NCBI GenBank assembly: GCA_016179225.1
Contig: JACORV010000122.1
Span: forward strand, 1 to 37,849
Direction: 5' to 3'
DNA length: 37,849 bases
DNA from: Gemmatimonadota bacterium
GTDB taxonomy: Bacteria > Gemmatimonadota > Gemmatimonadetes > Gemmatimonadales > JACORV01
In this document: positions 24,418 to 35,655 of the stretch, piece after piece
How positions within the stretch are numbered: the first letter of the stretch is position 1
How the letters are laid out: every line of letters begins with the position of its first letter
The notes under the pieces: model-generated
Databases searched by the model: none
What the model saw: only the letters and a program-made list of their open reading frames with translations
Told to the model about the DNA's origin: nothing
Position numbers and translations under genes: made by a program

Positions 24418-26145
24418 ATGGCAGCCAGCGAAATCGAGAAGCTCGAAACCCGCTACGCCGAAAACCCGGAAGGTCGGTACTTCGCGCCGCTCGCGGACGC
24501 CTACCGCAAGGCGGGGCGCGTGGACGACGCCCTCCAGCTCGTGCAGAAGGGACTGGAGAAGCACCCGGACTACCTCTCCGCCCACATCGTGCTGGGCCGC
24601 TGCTTCCTCGATAAGAAGGACGACTTGGCCGCCCAGGGCGCGTTCGGGAACGTCCTGGGGATCGATTCGGAGAACATCATCGCGCTCAAGAGCCTGGCGG
24701 AGATCGCCGAGCGGACGGGCGATACCGAGTCGGCGAGGCGCTGGCTGCAAAAGCTGCTGGTCGTGGACTCGATGAACACTGATGCCGAGGCCGATCTGCA
24801 GCGTCTCGGCGGCCCGCTGCCGGAGGAGACACCGGCCGAGGCGGCCCCGGCCGAGGAAGCTCCCGCGGCCGAGATCTCCTTCGCGGACGTCACCGCGGCG
24901 GCCGAGGCCCCGACCGAACCGGTGCCGGCCGTCGAGCTGGAACCGGTGGAGTCCCCGCCGGCGATCACCGAGGCGCCCACCGAGCCGATCCCGGCCGTGA
25001 TTATCGAGGAGCCTGTGACGCCAGAGGAGGTCGCGCCACCCCCGGACCTCGTGCCTTTCGACGATTCGCTCCAATGGGGCGCCGGGGAGCGGCTCTCCGG
25101 CGCGGTGCGCGTCGAGGACCTCGAGGCGGCGCATCACGAGGAGCCGCTTGGAGCGCCGGCGATCGAGTTCCTCGACACGGGCCCGAGTCTCGAGGCCGCG
25201 CGCGCGCCAGCCGAGGAGCCGGCGGCCGCCGGGTCGGTGTGGGACGCCGCGCCCGAGATCCCGAGTCTCGACCTCGAAGCGCCGCCCGCGGCTGGTGCCT
25301 CCGGGGCAGCGCCGGCTGAGATCGCGGGGGCCGACCTCGGTCCGACGGGGGACCTGATGATCCCGCTCGGCGTCGGGCCGGAGGAAGCGCCGGCCGCGGC
25401 CGCCGAGCCGATGGTTCCGCGCGAGGCACCGCCTTCGGCGGATCTGCCACTCATTATGCCTGAAGACGTCACGCCGCCCGAGGAGATGGCGCGGCCGTCC
25501 ACCAAGCAGGTCCAGATGGTCTCGCCGCAGCCTACGGCCGAAGAGCCGCCGGCCGGAGGCAAGCCGGAGCCGATGCTCACGGAGACGATGGGCGACCTCT
25601 ACCTCAAGCAGGGCTTCAAGAGCGAGGCCGCCGACGTGTACCGCCGGCTGCTCGCCCAGCGACCCGACGACCCCACGCTCCGGGCGAAGCTCGCCCAGGT
25701 CGAGGGTCCGCCGCCCAGCTTGAGCGCTGCGTCGCTCGGCGCGGAGCCAGTGGGAGCGTGGCTGCAGCGCGTGGCGCGGGCGTCGCTTTCGGCGCCGATG
25801 CCGCCCCGCGCGGCGCCCCCGCCCGAAGAACCGACGCCGATGGAAGCGGCGTTCGCGGCGGCCGAGCCGGAGGTGGCGGTTGTCGGGGAGCCGGCGCACC
25901 CGGCGAGTGACGCGTTTTCGCTCGACCAGATCTTTGGGGCGGAATCGGCCACGGGTGGCCAGACGCCGGCGCCCGAGCCGGCCCCGCCGGCCCCGCCGGC
26001 GGCGCCGGCCAGCGCTTCCTTCGACGAGTTCTTCGGCGCCAAGCCCGAGGAGGAGAGCGTGCGGCCGAAGCCGGCCGAAGCCGCGCCGCCGGCTGAAGAC
26101 GACCTCAGCGCGTTCAACGCCTGGCTCCACGGTCTCAAGCGCTAG
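24418..26145 (+). CDS. TPR protein with long acidic Pro/Ala-rich disordered region
   Basis: 575-aa cytoplasmic-type protein. The start is set at ATG 24418 ([19 protein letters not shown]) because of the aggggt ribosome binding site and the promoter just upstream; ATG 24403 is an alternative. TPR repeats cover about residues 1-125 ([41 protein letters not shown]). Residues about 135-380 are low-complexity and acidic, with [10 protein letters not shown] and [10 protein letters not shown] repeated and an EFLDTGPS motif like the FLDLGE motif of the TPR protein at 18547. One further TPR pair follows ([21 protein letters not shown]). The C-terminus has [13 protein letters not shown] and ends [11 protein letters not shown]. 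It is likely a scaffold of the same kind as the 721-aa protein. aroQ overlaps its stop by 1 nt. Confidence 0.85.
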   Translation: MAASEIEKLETRYAENPEGRYFAPLADAYRKAGRVDDALQLVQKGLEKHPDYLSAHIVLGRCFLDKKDDLAAQGAFGNVLGIDSENIIALKSLAEIAERTGDTESARRWLQKLLVVDSMNTDAEADLQRLGGPLPEETPAEAAPAEEAPAAEISFADVTAAAEAPTEPVPAVELEPVESPPAITEAPTEPIPAVIIEEPVTPEEVAPPPDLVPFDDSLQWGAGERLSGAVRVEDLEAAHHEEPLGAPAIEFLDTGPSLEAARAPAEEPAAAGSVWDAAPEIPSLDLEAPPAAGASGAAPAEIAGADLGPTGDLMIPLGVGPEEAPAAAAEPMVPREAPPSADLPLIMPEDVTPPEEMARPSTKQVQMVSPQPTAEEPPAGGKPEPMLTETMGDLYLKQGFKSEAADVYRRLLAQRPDDPTLRAKLAQVEGPPPSLSAASLGAEPVGAWLQRVARASLSAPMPPRAAPPPEEPTPMEAAFAAAEPEVAVVGEPAHPASDAFSLDQIFGAESATGGQTPAPEPAPPAPPAAPASASFDEFFGAKPEEESVRPKPAEAAPPAEDDLSAFNAWLHGLKR

Positions 26146-26612
26146 TGCACATCGCGGTCATCAACGGTCCGAACCTCAACCTCCTGGGGGTTCGGGAGCC
26201 GGAACGCTATGGCACCGCGACCCTGGCGGAAATCGAGGCGCGGGTGCGTGAGCGCGCCGCGCCGCTGGGCGCCGAGATCGCGTGGTTCCAGTCCAACCAC
26301 GAGGGCGCGCTCGTCGAGGCGATCCAGGCGCTGCGGGGAGCGACCGACGGCGCCCTCATCAACGCCGCCGCGTTCACGCACACCTCCGTGGCGCTGCGCG
26401 ACGCGGTCCTCGCGGTGGACGTCCCCTTCGTGGAGGTCCACCTCTCGAACATCTGGGCGCGGGAGGAGGAGCGACACAAGTCGCTGCTCGCCGATCTGGC
26501 GATCGGCGTCGTGGCGGGCTTCGGCCCCGACTCGTACGTGCTGGGGCTCGAGGCGATGGTAGGGTGGCTGCGGCGGGCGGAGCGCCCGGAGCCGGGTGCG
26601 CTGGAGGTCTGA
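26145..26612 (+). CDS. aroQ: type II 3-dehydroquinate dehydratase
   Basis: Shikimate-pathway enzyme turning 3-dehydroquinate into 3-dehydroshikimate; dodecameric in other bacteria. It has the full set of type II signatures in 155 aa: [18 protein letters not shown] with the catalytic Tyr, [29 protein letters not shown], and [18 protein letters not shown] with the catalytic His. The GTG start shares its first base with the stop of the TPR gene. pepP follows after a 55-nt spacer with short repeats, the common aroQ-pepP order. Confidence 0.96.
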   Translation: MHIAVINGPNLNLLGVREPERYGTATLAEIEARVRERAAPLGAEIAWFQSNHEGALVEAIQALRGATDGALINAAAFTHTSVALRDAVLAVDVPFVEVHLSNIWAREEERHKSLLADLAIGVVAGFGPDSYVLGLEAMVGWLRRAERPEPGALEV

Positions 26613-26631
26613 GCGTTGCTTAGCTCCCCCG

Positions 26632-26667
26632 CGTCCGCACCTCTCCAAGTTCGCACGTCCGCACGTC
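26632..26667 (+). repeat. cgtccgcac short repeats directly before the pepP start
   Basis: cgtccgcac at 26632-26640 recurs within 26652-26667 as cgcacgtccgcacgtc, ending at the base before the ATG. No Shine-Dalgarno is visible. It belongs to the junction-repeat class found across the window. Confidence 0.5.
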
Positions 26668-27759
26668 ATGTCTGACCGCCGACCCGAACGCCTCCAGGCG
26701 CTCCACCGGAAGCTCGCGGCCGACGGGCTCGACGGCCTCTTGGTCACGTCGCTCCCGAACATCCGGTACCTCACGGGGTTCTCGGGCACGAGCGCCGTGT
26801 TGCTGGTCACCGGGGGGGATGCCGTCTTCGTCTCCGACTTCCGGTACCGGACTCAGGCGGCGCTGGAGATCGGCGACCTGGCCAGGATCGAGATCGACAG
26901 CGGCAGCCTCTGGCAGCGACTCTTCAAGGTACTGCCGGAGCTGTCCGGCGCGACGACGCTCGGCTTCGAGGCGCACGTTCTGACGGCCCAGGACGCCGGA
27001 CGCCTGGTCGATGCCGCGCGCCCCTGGCGCTTCGGACCCACGGTGGACATCGTCGAGGGACTCCGCACGGTGAAGGCGCCGGAGGAGGTCGAGGCGATCC
27101 GGGATGCGGGCGAGGTCGCGACGGCGGCCTTGGGGCAGCTGGTGGTGTCGCTGCGCGCCGGGCAGACGGAGCAGGAGGCCGCCGCGGTGCTCGAGAGCGC
27201 GCTGCGCCGGCACGGGACCGAGGGTTATCCGTTCCCGACCATCGTGGCGTCCGGACCGCGCGCGGCGCTACCGCACGCTCGCACCTCGCGCCGCGTGATC
27301 GCTCCGGGGGACTTCCTCCTCGTGGACTTCGGGGCCGTCGTCAACGGATACTGCTCGGACATCACCCGCACGTTCGTCGTGGGCGCGCCTGCGAGCGCGC
27401 GCCAGGTGGAGGTCTACGAGCTGGTGCGCGCGGCGCAGCGAGCCGCGCTGGCGGGCTTGCGCGCCGGGCTCACCGGGCGGCAGGGGGACGCGCTGGCGCG
27501 CGACCTCATCGAGGCGGCCGGCTGGGGTGACGCGTTCGGGCACTCCCTCGGTCACGGCGTGGGACTGGAAGTGCATGAGGCGCCGCGGCTCGCCAAGACG
27601 GTCGAATCGCCGCTGCCGGCGGCCGCGGTGGTCACGGTTGAACCGGGCGTCTATCTTCCCGAGTGGGGCGGGGTGCGGATCGAGGACGACGTCGCCCTGC
27701 GTCACGACGGGGTGGAGCTGCTGACGGAGTTTCCGCGGGACCTCACCGTACTGGGCTAG
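26668..27759 (+). CDS. pepP: Xaa-Pro aminopeptidase (M24 metallopeptidase)
   Basis: 363-aa dimetal peptidase that removes N-terminal residues before proline. The N-terminal creatinase-like domain (about 1-125) has [18 protein letters not shown] and [11 protein letters not shown]. The pita-bread catalytic domain carries all five metal ligands, in [17 protein letters not shown] (two Asp), [13 protein letters not shown] (His), [13 protein letters not shown] (Glu) and GVRIEDDV (Glu). The start at ATG 26668 ([12 protein letters not shown]) follows the repeat-filled spacer. In many bacteria efp lies between this gene and accB; here accB follows after 14 nt and efp is absent. Confidence 0.95.
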   Translation: MSDRRPERLQALHRKLAADGLDGLLVTSLPNIRYLTGFSGTSAVLLVTGGDAVFVSDFRYRTQAALEIGDLARIEIDSGSLWQRLFKVLPELSGATTLGFEAHVLTAQDAGRLVDAARPWRFGPTVDIVEGLRTVKAPEEVEAIRDAGEVATAALGQLVVSLRAGQTEQEAAAVLESALRRHGTEGYPFPTIVASGPRAALPHARTSRRVIAPGDFLLVDFGAVVNGYCSDITRTFVVGAPASARQVEVYELVRAAQRAALAGLRAGLTGRQGDALARDLIEAAGWGDAFGHSLGHGVGLEVHEAPRLAKTVESPLPAAAVVTVEPGVYLPEWGGVRIEDDVALRHDGVELLTEFPRDLTVLG

Positions 27760-27773
27760 GGCCCGGACAGGAG

Positions 27774-28325
27774 ATGCGCGTGAAGAAGCCGAAGGCTGCC
27801 ACCAAGAAAAGCGGGACGGCCGGCTCGGGCGACCGGGACCTGGCAGTGCTTCGGGAGCTCCTGTCGATGCTCGACGGCTCCGGCGCCGCGGCCATCAAGC
27901 TGCAGCGCGGGACGACGACCTACGAGGTGTCGAAGGGCGGTCAGGCGGTCCCCGTCCACGGCCACCCCGCCACCCTGGGCGGTCAGGCGGTCGGCGACGC
28001 CGCGCTGTTTCCGACCGCCTTACCGCCCGCGGGGAGCGGGCCGGGGCCCGTCACCGCCGTTCCGCCCGCGCCGCCGTCCAACCTGCTCGAGATCAAGTCA
28101 CCGATGGTGGGCACGTTCTACCGGGCCCCGGAGCCGGGCGCCGAGCCCTACGTGAAGGTGGGGAACCGCGTCTCGGCGGGCCAGACGCTGTGCATCATCG
28201 AGGCGATGAAGATCATGAACGAGATCGAATCCGAGGTGACGGGCACGGTGCGCGAGATCCTGGCGGACGACGCGCAGCCCGTCGAGTTTGGCCAGGTCCT
28301 TTTCAGGGTAGAGCCCAATGTCTGA
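27774..28325 (+). CDS. accB: biotin carboxyl carrier protein of acetyl-CoA carboxylase
   Basis: 183-aa carrier that moves carboxybiotin between AccC and the carboxyltransferase in fatty-acid synthesis. An N-terminal Lys-rich start and a short domain ([20 protein letters not shown], then [14 protein letters not shown]) lead to a Pro/Gly/Ala linker. The biotinyl domain begins at [16 protein letters not shown] and carries the biotin attachment site EAMKIMNE (Lys about 146). ATG 27774 has a caggag ribosome binding site. The linker contains a 13-16-nt direct repeat (GGQAV twice) and an 18-bp palindrome. pilT overlaps its end by 8 nt. Confidence 0.95.
   Translation: MRVKKPKAATKKSGTAGSGDRDLAVLRELLSMLDGSGAAAIKLQRGTTTYEVSKGGQAVPVHGHPATLGGQAVGDAALFPTALPPAGSGPGPVTAVPPAPPSNLLEIKSPMVGTFYRAPEPGAEPYVKVGNRVSAGQTLCIIEAMKIMNEIESEVTGTVREILADDAQPVEFGQVLFRVEPNV
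27977..28028 (+). repeat. 18-bp palindrome in the accB linker
   Basis: Arms 27977-27994 and 28011-28028 pair in 17 of 18 positions around a 16-nt loop. The left arm's first 16 bases (gggcggtcaggcggtc) also occur 42 nt upstream at 27935-27950. The loop does not match the hutI/alaS element, so this is a separate or strongly diverged insertion. Confidence 0.8.
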
Positions 28326-29600
28326 GCCCACGGCAACACCCGCCGCTCCGCCGACCGCCTCCGCCCCGGCGGCGAAGGCCCCGCCCCCCACCGCCTTCTT
28401 CCAGAAGGCCATCAAGACGATGGTGGAGAAGAAGGGATCGGACCTCCTCCTCAAGGTGGGCCGCGCCCCGACGGTGCGGGTGGCGGGTGATCTGGAGCAG
28501 ATGGACCTGCCGCCGCTCTCGCCTGCGGACCTGAAGGCGCTGGCCGAGCAGCTGCTGCAGCCCAGGCAGCTCAAGGAGTTCATGGAGACGAAGGAGGCGG
28601 ACTTCGCCATCGGCGTGCCGGGGGTGGGCCGCTTCCGCGTCAACGTGTACTGGCAGCGCGGGACCCTCGCCTTCGCGTTCCGCGTCATCCCTTACGAGGT
28701 CAAGACGATCGAGGAGCTGCGGCTCCCCAAGATCCTCGAGGAGATCGCCGTCAAGCCGCGCGGGTTGGTACTGGTCACCGGCGTCACCGGCAGCGGCAAG
28801 TCCACCGCGCTCGCTGCGATGATCAACCACATCAACACCACGCGCCGCGTCAACATCATCACCATCGAGGACCCCATCGAGTTCCTCCACCGGGACCTCA
28901 ACTCGATCGTGAACCAGCGCGAGGTGGGCGCCGACACGCTGTCGTTTCACGCGGCGCTGAAGCACATCCTGCGGCAGAACCCGGACGTGATCCTGATCGG
29001 CGAGATCCGCGACATGGAGACGCTGGACGTCGCCCTCAAGGCGGCGGACACCGGCCACCTGGTCTTCGCCACCCTGCACACCACGGACGCGACGCAGACC
29101 GTCAACCGCGTGATCTCGTTCTACCCGCCGCACCAGCACGAGGAGATCCGGCACCTGCTCTCCACGGCGCTGCAGGCCGTGGTGTCCCTGCGCCTGGCCC
29201 CCCGGAAGGAGGGGAACGGCCGGGTGGCGGCGTGCGAGGTACTGATCAACACGGCCGCGGTGCGCGACAACATCCGCGACGTGAAGGCGTCGCTCAACAT
29301 CCCGGACCTCATCAAGGAAGGCACGGTGCAGTACGGGATGCAGTCGTTCGACCAGAGCCTGATGCGCTGGTACACGATGGGCGAGATCTCGCTGGAGACG
29401 GCGCTGTTCTACTGCTCCAACCCGACCGAATTCTCGCTGCAGATCCAGGGCATCGCGGCCTCGAGCGACCGGACGTTCGAGGGCTTCCAGGAGGAGAAGA
29501 AGGGCGCGTTCGATCCGAAGACGATCCCGCCGCAGGACAAGGGCGGCCGCGGCTCTGGGAGCGACCTGCCCGGGCTGAGCAGAGACCCGCTCCAGCACTG

Positions 29601-29601
<1 letters not shown>
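28318..29601 (+). CDS. pilT: type IV pilus retraction ATPase PilT
   Basis: 427-aa hexameric ATPase that disassembles type IV pili to pull the cell. A Pro/Ala-rich extension (1-27) precedes the N-terminal domain. Walker [10 protein letters not shown] lies at about 155-163, the Asp box ([11 protein letters not shown]) at 181-191, Walker [13 protein letters not shown] at about 223-234 and the His box [11 protein letters not shown] at 250-260. The C-terminal half contains [12 protein letters not shown] and [17 protein letters not shown]. An extra Gly/Lys-rich tail of about 45 residues follows. It overlaps accB by 8 nt and accC by 1 nt, so it is locked inside the acetyl-CoA carboxylase operon; no other pilus gene is in the window. 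Confidence 0.95.
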
Positions 29602-30955
<1,354 letters not shown>

Positions 30956-30959
<4 letters not shown>

Positions 30960-31708
30960 AGATCGACGTGTTCTTCACGCCGGTCGGCCTCAACCCCTCG
31001 GACTTGGCGGGACGGACCGTCGTGGTGCTGGACGTGCTGCGCGCCACCACGACCATCACCGTCGCGCTGGCGGGCGGCGCCAAGGCGGTGCTCCCCGCGG
31101 CCTCGACCGAGGAGGCGCTGCGGATCGCGCAGAACCTGGAGCGCGACGACGTGCTGCTGGCCGGTGAGCGGCGGGCGGTGCGCATCCCCGGCTTCGCGCT
31201 CGGCAATTCGCCGCAGGAGTTCGCGTCCGAAGCGGTGCGCGGCAAGACGATCGTCATGACGACGACCAACGGGACGCAGGCCCTGATCGCGGCGCAGGGA
31301 GCGCGCGAGGTGGTCGTCGGCGCGGCGGTCAACTTCGCCCTGGTCGTGCAGCGCGCGCGCGCGGCTCTCGAGCAGCACAGCGACCTGGTCATGCTGTGCG
31401 CCGGCCGCGAGCGGCAGTTCGCCCTCGAGGACGCCTTCGCCGCCGGGCGACTCACCAAGGTGCTGCTCCCCGAGGGCGGCTTGAGGCGCGTGGAGGTGAA
31501 CGACGGCGCGCTCGCCTCGCTCGAGATCGCCCGCCACTTCGGGGAGCGCTGGCTCCGCGCGCTCAGGGCCAGCGCGCACGGCCGCGAGCTGGCGGAGCTG
31601 GGGTTCCGTGAGGACGTCAAAGCCTGCGCCGAAGAGAACACCCACCCGGTGCTCCCGCTGTACGCGGATCGGAGGATCACCGCTCATCGACCCCCGAACG
31701 AAGGATGA
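30956..31708 (+). CDS. 2-phosphosulfolactate phosphatase family protein (ComB-like)
   Basis: 250-aa protein of the ComB family, named for a Mg-dependent phosphatase of coenzyme M synthesis in methanogens. Matching segments are [49 protein letters not shown] and [17 protein letters not shown]. Bacteria that carry this family mostly do not make coenzyme M, so the true substrate here is unknown. The GTG start at 30956 overlaps accC by 4 nt; the longer frame upstream is a shadow of accC. Its last part overlaps the possible ftsK start by up to 101 nt. Confidence 0.82.
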
Positions 31709-33920
31709 TCTCCGGGCCATCGCGGCCCTGCTCGCGGGCGCGTTCCTCGCGCTCGCGACGCTGCCGCCGCCGGTCTCGGTAACCGGCCCTGCCGGCGTCG
31801 CGATAGGCGGCGCCCTGCGCGAGTGGTTCGGCCTCGGCGCCGCCGCCTTTCCCCTCGTCCCCCTCTTCTGGGCCGTCGCCCTCTTCGGTCACTTCGAACG
31901 ATCGCTCGGCAAGCGCGTCACCGTCCTGCTCCTCGGCCTCGCGCTCACCGTGCCGTTCACCGCGGGCGCCATCTACCAGTACACGGACCCCGCCGCCCGA
32001 GCGCTCCTCGCGCAGCACCAGCCGCCGGAGCACTTCGCGCCGGCGGGCCTGGTCGGCCTCTTCCTCGCGTACTATCTGCGCGTGGTAGGTCCGATCGGAG
32101 AAGGGCTGCTTGCCCTCGGCGCGTTCTCGGCGCTGACGGTGTCCACGGTCGGGTGGAATCCGTTAGGCCGTTTGAAGAAGCGACAAATGGAGGCCGGCGA
32201 GGCTGAGCCCGGGGGCGGCGCCGAGGCGAGCACTGTCGGGGCGCAGCCCGGCGCCGCTCCCGGGCTCAGCGAGCCGGCGGAAGATGTTTTTGGCGAAGGG
32301 GAGGAGAAGCCCGCACCCAGGCCGAAGGGCACGAAGAAGCCCAAGCTCACGCTGATCAAGGGCGGCGAGCCGGGCTCCGCGCCGGCCGAGCTGCTGCCGC
32401 CGATCGAGCTGCTGAACCCGCCGACGGCCGAGTCCGCCAACTTCGAGTCCGAGCTCGACCGGCAGCAGCAGATCCTGCTCGAGACGCTGCGGCAGTTCAA
32501 GGTCGAAGGGACGCCCAGCGGGCGCACCACCGGTCCCGTGGTGACGCAGTTCGAGATCGTCCCCGCGCCCGGCGTGAAGGTGGGACGGATCGCCGCGCTC
32601 GCGGACGACCTCGCCCTGGCGATGAAGGCGCAGTCCGTCCGCATCGTGGCGCCGATCCCGGGGAAGGGCGCCGTCGGGGTCGAGGTGCCGAACCCCACGC
32701 CGCGCGTGGTCGGCTTCCGGGAACTGCTCGAGACGCCGCACTGGGAGAGCGCGAGCGAGAAGCTCTTCGTGCCCATCGTCCTGGGCAGGAACCTCGAAGG
32801 CCGTCCGATCATCGCCGACCTGGCGAAGATGCCGCACCTGCTGATCGCCGGAGCCACGGGCTCGGGGAAGTCGGTCTGCATCAACGCCATCGTCACGAGC
32901 TTCCTGTACCGCTACACCCCGACCGAGCTCAAGATGATCATGATCGACCCGAAGATGGTCGAGCTGTCGATGTACAACGCCCTGCCGCACCTCCTGCACA
33001 GCGTCGTGACGGACAACAGGGATGCGGCGAAGGTGCTGAAGTGGGCGGTGTGGGAGATGCAGGACCGCTACGAGCTGCTTCACGCGAACGGCGCGCGCAA
33101 CCTCGTCGACTTCAACCGGAAGTTCGACGAGGGCCGGGAGCTCAAGACGCCGAAGGACGAGCCGTACCAGGGCGGGCCGCTCCCGTACATCGTGCTCATC
33201 GTGGATGAGCTGGCGGACCTCATCATGACCGTGCAGGCCGAGGTCGAGACGCCGCTGGCGCAGCTCGCGCAGAAGGCCCGGGCGATCGGCATCCACCTGA
33301 TCCTCGCCACGCAGCGCCCGTCGGTGAACGTGATCACCGGCCTCATCAAGGCCAACTTCCCGAGCCGGATCGGGTTCCGCGTGGCGTCCAAGATCGACAG
33401 CCGGACCATCCTCGATCAGAACGGTGCGGAGGCCCTTCTCGGCAACGGCGACATGCTCTTCATGCCGCCCGGCAAGAGCGACTTGATACGGATCCAGGGC
33501 GCGTTCATCGCCACCGAAGAGACGGAGCGGCTGATGCACTGGTTCGACGCGCGGCGCGAGGAGCGGATCGCGGCGGCGCGCGAGGAGGCCGCGGCCGAAG
33601 AAGAGCCGTTCGCCGCCGAGCGCGACATCCTCGCGGAAGTGGATCAGCGCCTGGCGCTCGAGGAAGGCGCGGGCGAGATCGAGGGCGGGACCGCGCAGGG
33701 GGAGCGCGACCCGCTCTTCCGGCAGGCGGCCGAGATCTGCATCCAGAACCAGAAGGGCTCGACGTCGTTGCTCCAGCGCCGCCTCGGCATCGGCTACGGA
33801 CGGGCCGCGCGCATCATCGACCAGCTCTACGACGCGGGGATCCTGGGACCGGAGGACGGGTCGAAGCCGAGGGAAGTGCTGGTGGGGTTGGAGAGTCTGG
33901 ATCGGATCATCGGGGAGTGA
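31608..33920 (+). CDS. ftsK: DNA translocase FtsK/SpoIIIE
   Basis: Septal DNA pump that clears chromosome ends during division. Hydrophobic N-terminal helices (about residues 36-140: AIAALLAGAFLALATL, FPLVPLFWAVALFG, VTVLLLGLALTVPFTAGAI, and a fourth) are followed by an acidic linker and the alpha/beta motor. The motor has Walker A GATGSGKSVCINA at about 415 and Walker B IVLIVDELADLIM. HLILATQRPSVNVITG and a C-terminal gamma winged-helix domain (SLLQRRLGIGYGRAARIIDQL, then LYDAGILGPEDG) follow. The start is unclear: GTG 31608 lies 101 nt inside the preceding gene, and no in-frame ATG/GTG/TTG is nearer the first helix; an ATC behind a cggagg is possible. The linker holds a 21-bp palindrome (32202-32270). 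Confidence 0.95.
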   Translation: MRTSKPAPKRTPTRCSRCTRIGGSPLIDPRTKDDLRAIAALLAGAFLALATLPPPVSVTGPAGVAIGGALREWFGLGAAAFPLVPLFWAVALFGHFERSLGKRVTVLLLGLALTVPFTAGAIYQYTDPAARALLAQHQPPEHFAPAGLVGLFLAYYLRVVGPIGEGLLALGAFSALTVSTVGWNPLGRLKKRQMEAGEAEPGGGAEASTVGAQPGAAPGLSEPAEDVFGEGEEKPAPRPKGTKKPKLTLIKGGEPGSAPAELLPPIELLNPPTAESANFESELDRQQQILLETLRQFKVEGTPSGRTTGPVVTQFEIVPAPGVKVGRIAALADDLALAMKAQSVRIVAPIPGKGAVGVEVPNPTPRVVGFRELLETPHWESASEKLFVPIVLGRNLEGRPIIADLAKMPHLLIAGATGSGKSVCINAIVTSFLYRYTPTELKMIMIDPKMVELSMYNALPHLLHSVVTDNRDAAKVLKWAVWEMQDRYELLHANGARNLVDFNRKFDEGRELKTPKDEPYQGGPLPYIVLIVDELADLIMTVQAEVETPLAQLAQKARAIGIHLILATQRPSVNVITGLIKANFPSRIGFRVASKIDSRTILDQNGAEALLGNGDMLFMPPGKSDLIRIQGAFIATEETERLMHWFDARREERIAAAREEAAAEEEPFAAERDILAEVDQRLALEEGAGEIEGGTAQGERDPLFRQAAEICIQNQKGSTSLLQRRLGIGYGRAARIIDQLYDAGILGPEDGSKPREVLVGLESLDRIIGE
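32193..32278 (+). repeat. 21-bp palindrome with extended arms in the ftsK linker
   Basis: Arms 32202-32222 and 32250-32270 pair in 20 of 21 positions around a 27-nt loop. Beyond a small internal bulge the pairing resumes with gccggc (32193-32198 and 32273-32278). It codes for part of the Gly/Ala/Glu-rich linker (AEPGGGAEAS to APGLSEPA). Confidence 0.8.
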
Positions 33921-33923
33921 CGG

Positions 33924-34020
33924 GGGAGCCGGGAGCCGGGAGCGGTACCTTTCGGTGCCGTTCAGGTAACGGGGCGCCGGACCGGCACACGGATGGTACG
34001 GCTCCCTGCTCCCGGCTCCC
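33924..34020 (+). repeat. gggagcc tandem repeat as a 26-bp inverted repeat after ftsK
   Basis: Left arm 33924-33949 and right arm 33995-34020 are complementary in 24 of 26 positions; each arm is made of three gggagcc/ggctccc units. The 45-nt centre shows nothing else recognisable. It starts 4 nt after the ftsK stop and could end ftsK transcription. Confidence 0.8.
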
Positions 34021-34080
34021 TTTGCATCACTTTCGCCACGTCCTGCGCACGAATGGTTATGTGCAATCGGACCGTGCCGT

Positions 34081-34086
34081 TAGCTT
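34081..34086 (+). promoter_or_regulatory. possible leaderless -10 box of yraN
   Basis: TAGCTT lies 6 nt before the GTG start, and there is no Shine-Dalgarno. A clear -35 is not seen. The arrangement repeats that before hutU (TAGCTT, ccccgc, ATG). Confidence 0.35.
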
Positions 34087-34092
34087 GGCCCC

Positions 34093-34476
34093 GTGCTCAA
34101 GTCCGATCCTTCCACCTGGACCGATGCGCGCCACCGCGACGGCGTGGCCGCCGAGGTGCTCGTCGCCCGAATGCTGCGCCAGCAGGGGTACGAGATTCTC
34201 GAGCACCGGTTCCGCCACCATCGCCACGACGTGGACCTGGTCGCCCGACGCGGCGCCGTCGTGGTCTTCGTGGAGGTCAAGGCGCGGGCTGATGACCGCT
34301 ACGGCGCGCCGATGGAGAGCGTGACCCCCCGCAAGCGCCTCGAGCTGGTGCGCGCCGCCAGCGCCTGGTTGCAGCGTCACGGACGGCCGGGAGACAGCTG
34401 CCGGTTCGACGTCGTCGCCGTCCAGGGGGACCGGGTCGAATGGCTCCAGTCGGCGTTCCGCCCGGGCTGGCGCTAA
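34093..34476 (+). CDS. UPF0102 family protein (YraN, endonuclease-like fold)
   Basis: 127-aa protein with the restriction-endonuclease-like core of the UPF0102 family. GVAAEVLVARMLRQQGYEIL is the N-terminal helix, HRHDVDLVARRGAVVVFVEVKAR holds the D...ExK nuclease-type residues, and TPRKRLELVRAASAWL follows. The family's cellular role is not established. The GTG start at 34093 has no ribosome binding site and lies 6 nt after a -10-like TAGCTT. It stands between two repeat-filled spacers, upstream of recA. Confidence 0.88.
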   Translation: MLKSDPSTWTDARHRDGVAAEVLVARMLRQQGYEILEHRFRHHRHDVDLVARRGAVVVFVEVKARADDRYGAPMESVTPRKRLELVRAASAWLQRHGRPGDSCRFDVVAVQGDRVEWLQSAFRPGWR

Positions 34477-34489
34477 TGCGGTTTCGGTA

Positions 34490-34495
34490 TATATT
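34490..34495 (+). promoter_or_regulatory. possible -10 box of recA
   Basis: TATATT in the context ggtatatattcgggg is the only AT-rich -10-like site between yraN and recA. No good -35 was found 16-18 nt upstream and no known LexA box was recognised. It resembles the -10 context of ssb. Confidence 0.4.
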
Positions 34496-34501
34496 CGGGG
34501 C

Positions 34502-34593
34502 GTTGGGTTTTGGGTTTTGGGTGTTGGCAAGCGGTGCTCACCGGCCGCCGTGCGCCACGCCCCCCAACACCCAACCCCCGTTACCCAACACCC
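34502..34593 (+). repeat. gggttttg-type repeat with reverse-complement half before recA
   Basis: Left part 34502-34527 repeats ttgggt/tttggg units; right part 34564-34593 repeats the complementary acccaac units. Pairing is best over 11-12 nt (ttgggtgttgg type) and imperfect elsewhere. It would lie in the recA 5' untranslated region. Confidence 0.65.
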
Positions 34594-34611
34594 TTCTCTT
34601 CTGAGGTCCCG

Positions 34612-35655
<1,044 letters not shown>

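Noticed and set aside
23602-26130. Long minus-strand frame opposite the second TPR gene, extending into the PpiD-like gene region
   Set aside because: Composition is shadow-like, it overlaps two convincing genes, and it has no recognisable domain.
34477-34611. LexA/SOS box upstream of recA
   Set aside because: No palindrome like the known LexA sites was found; the spacer is dominated by the repeat.
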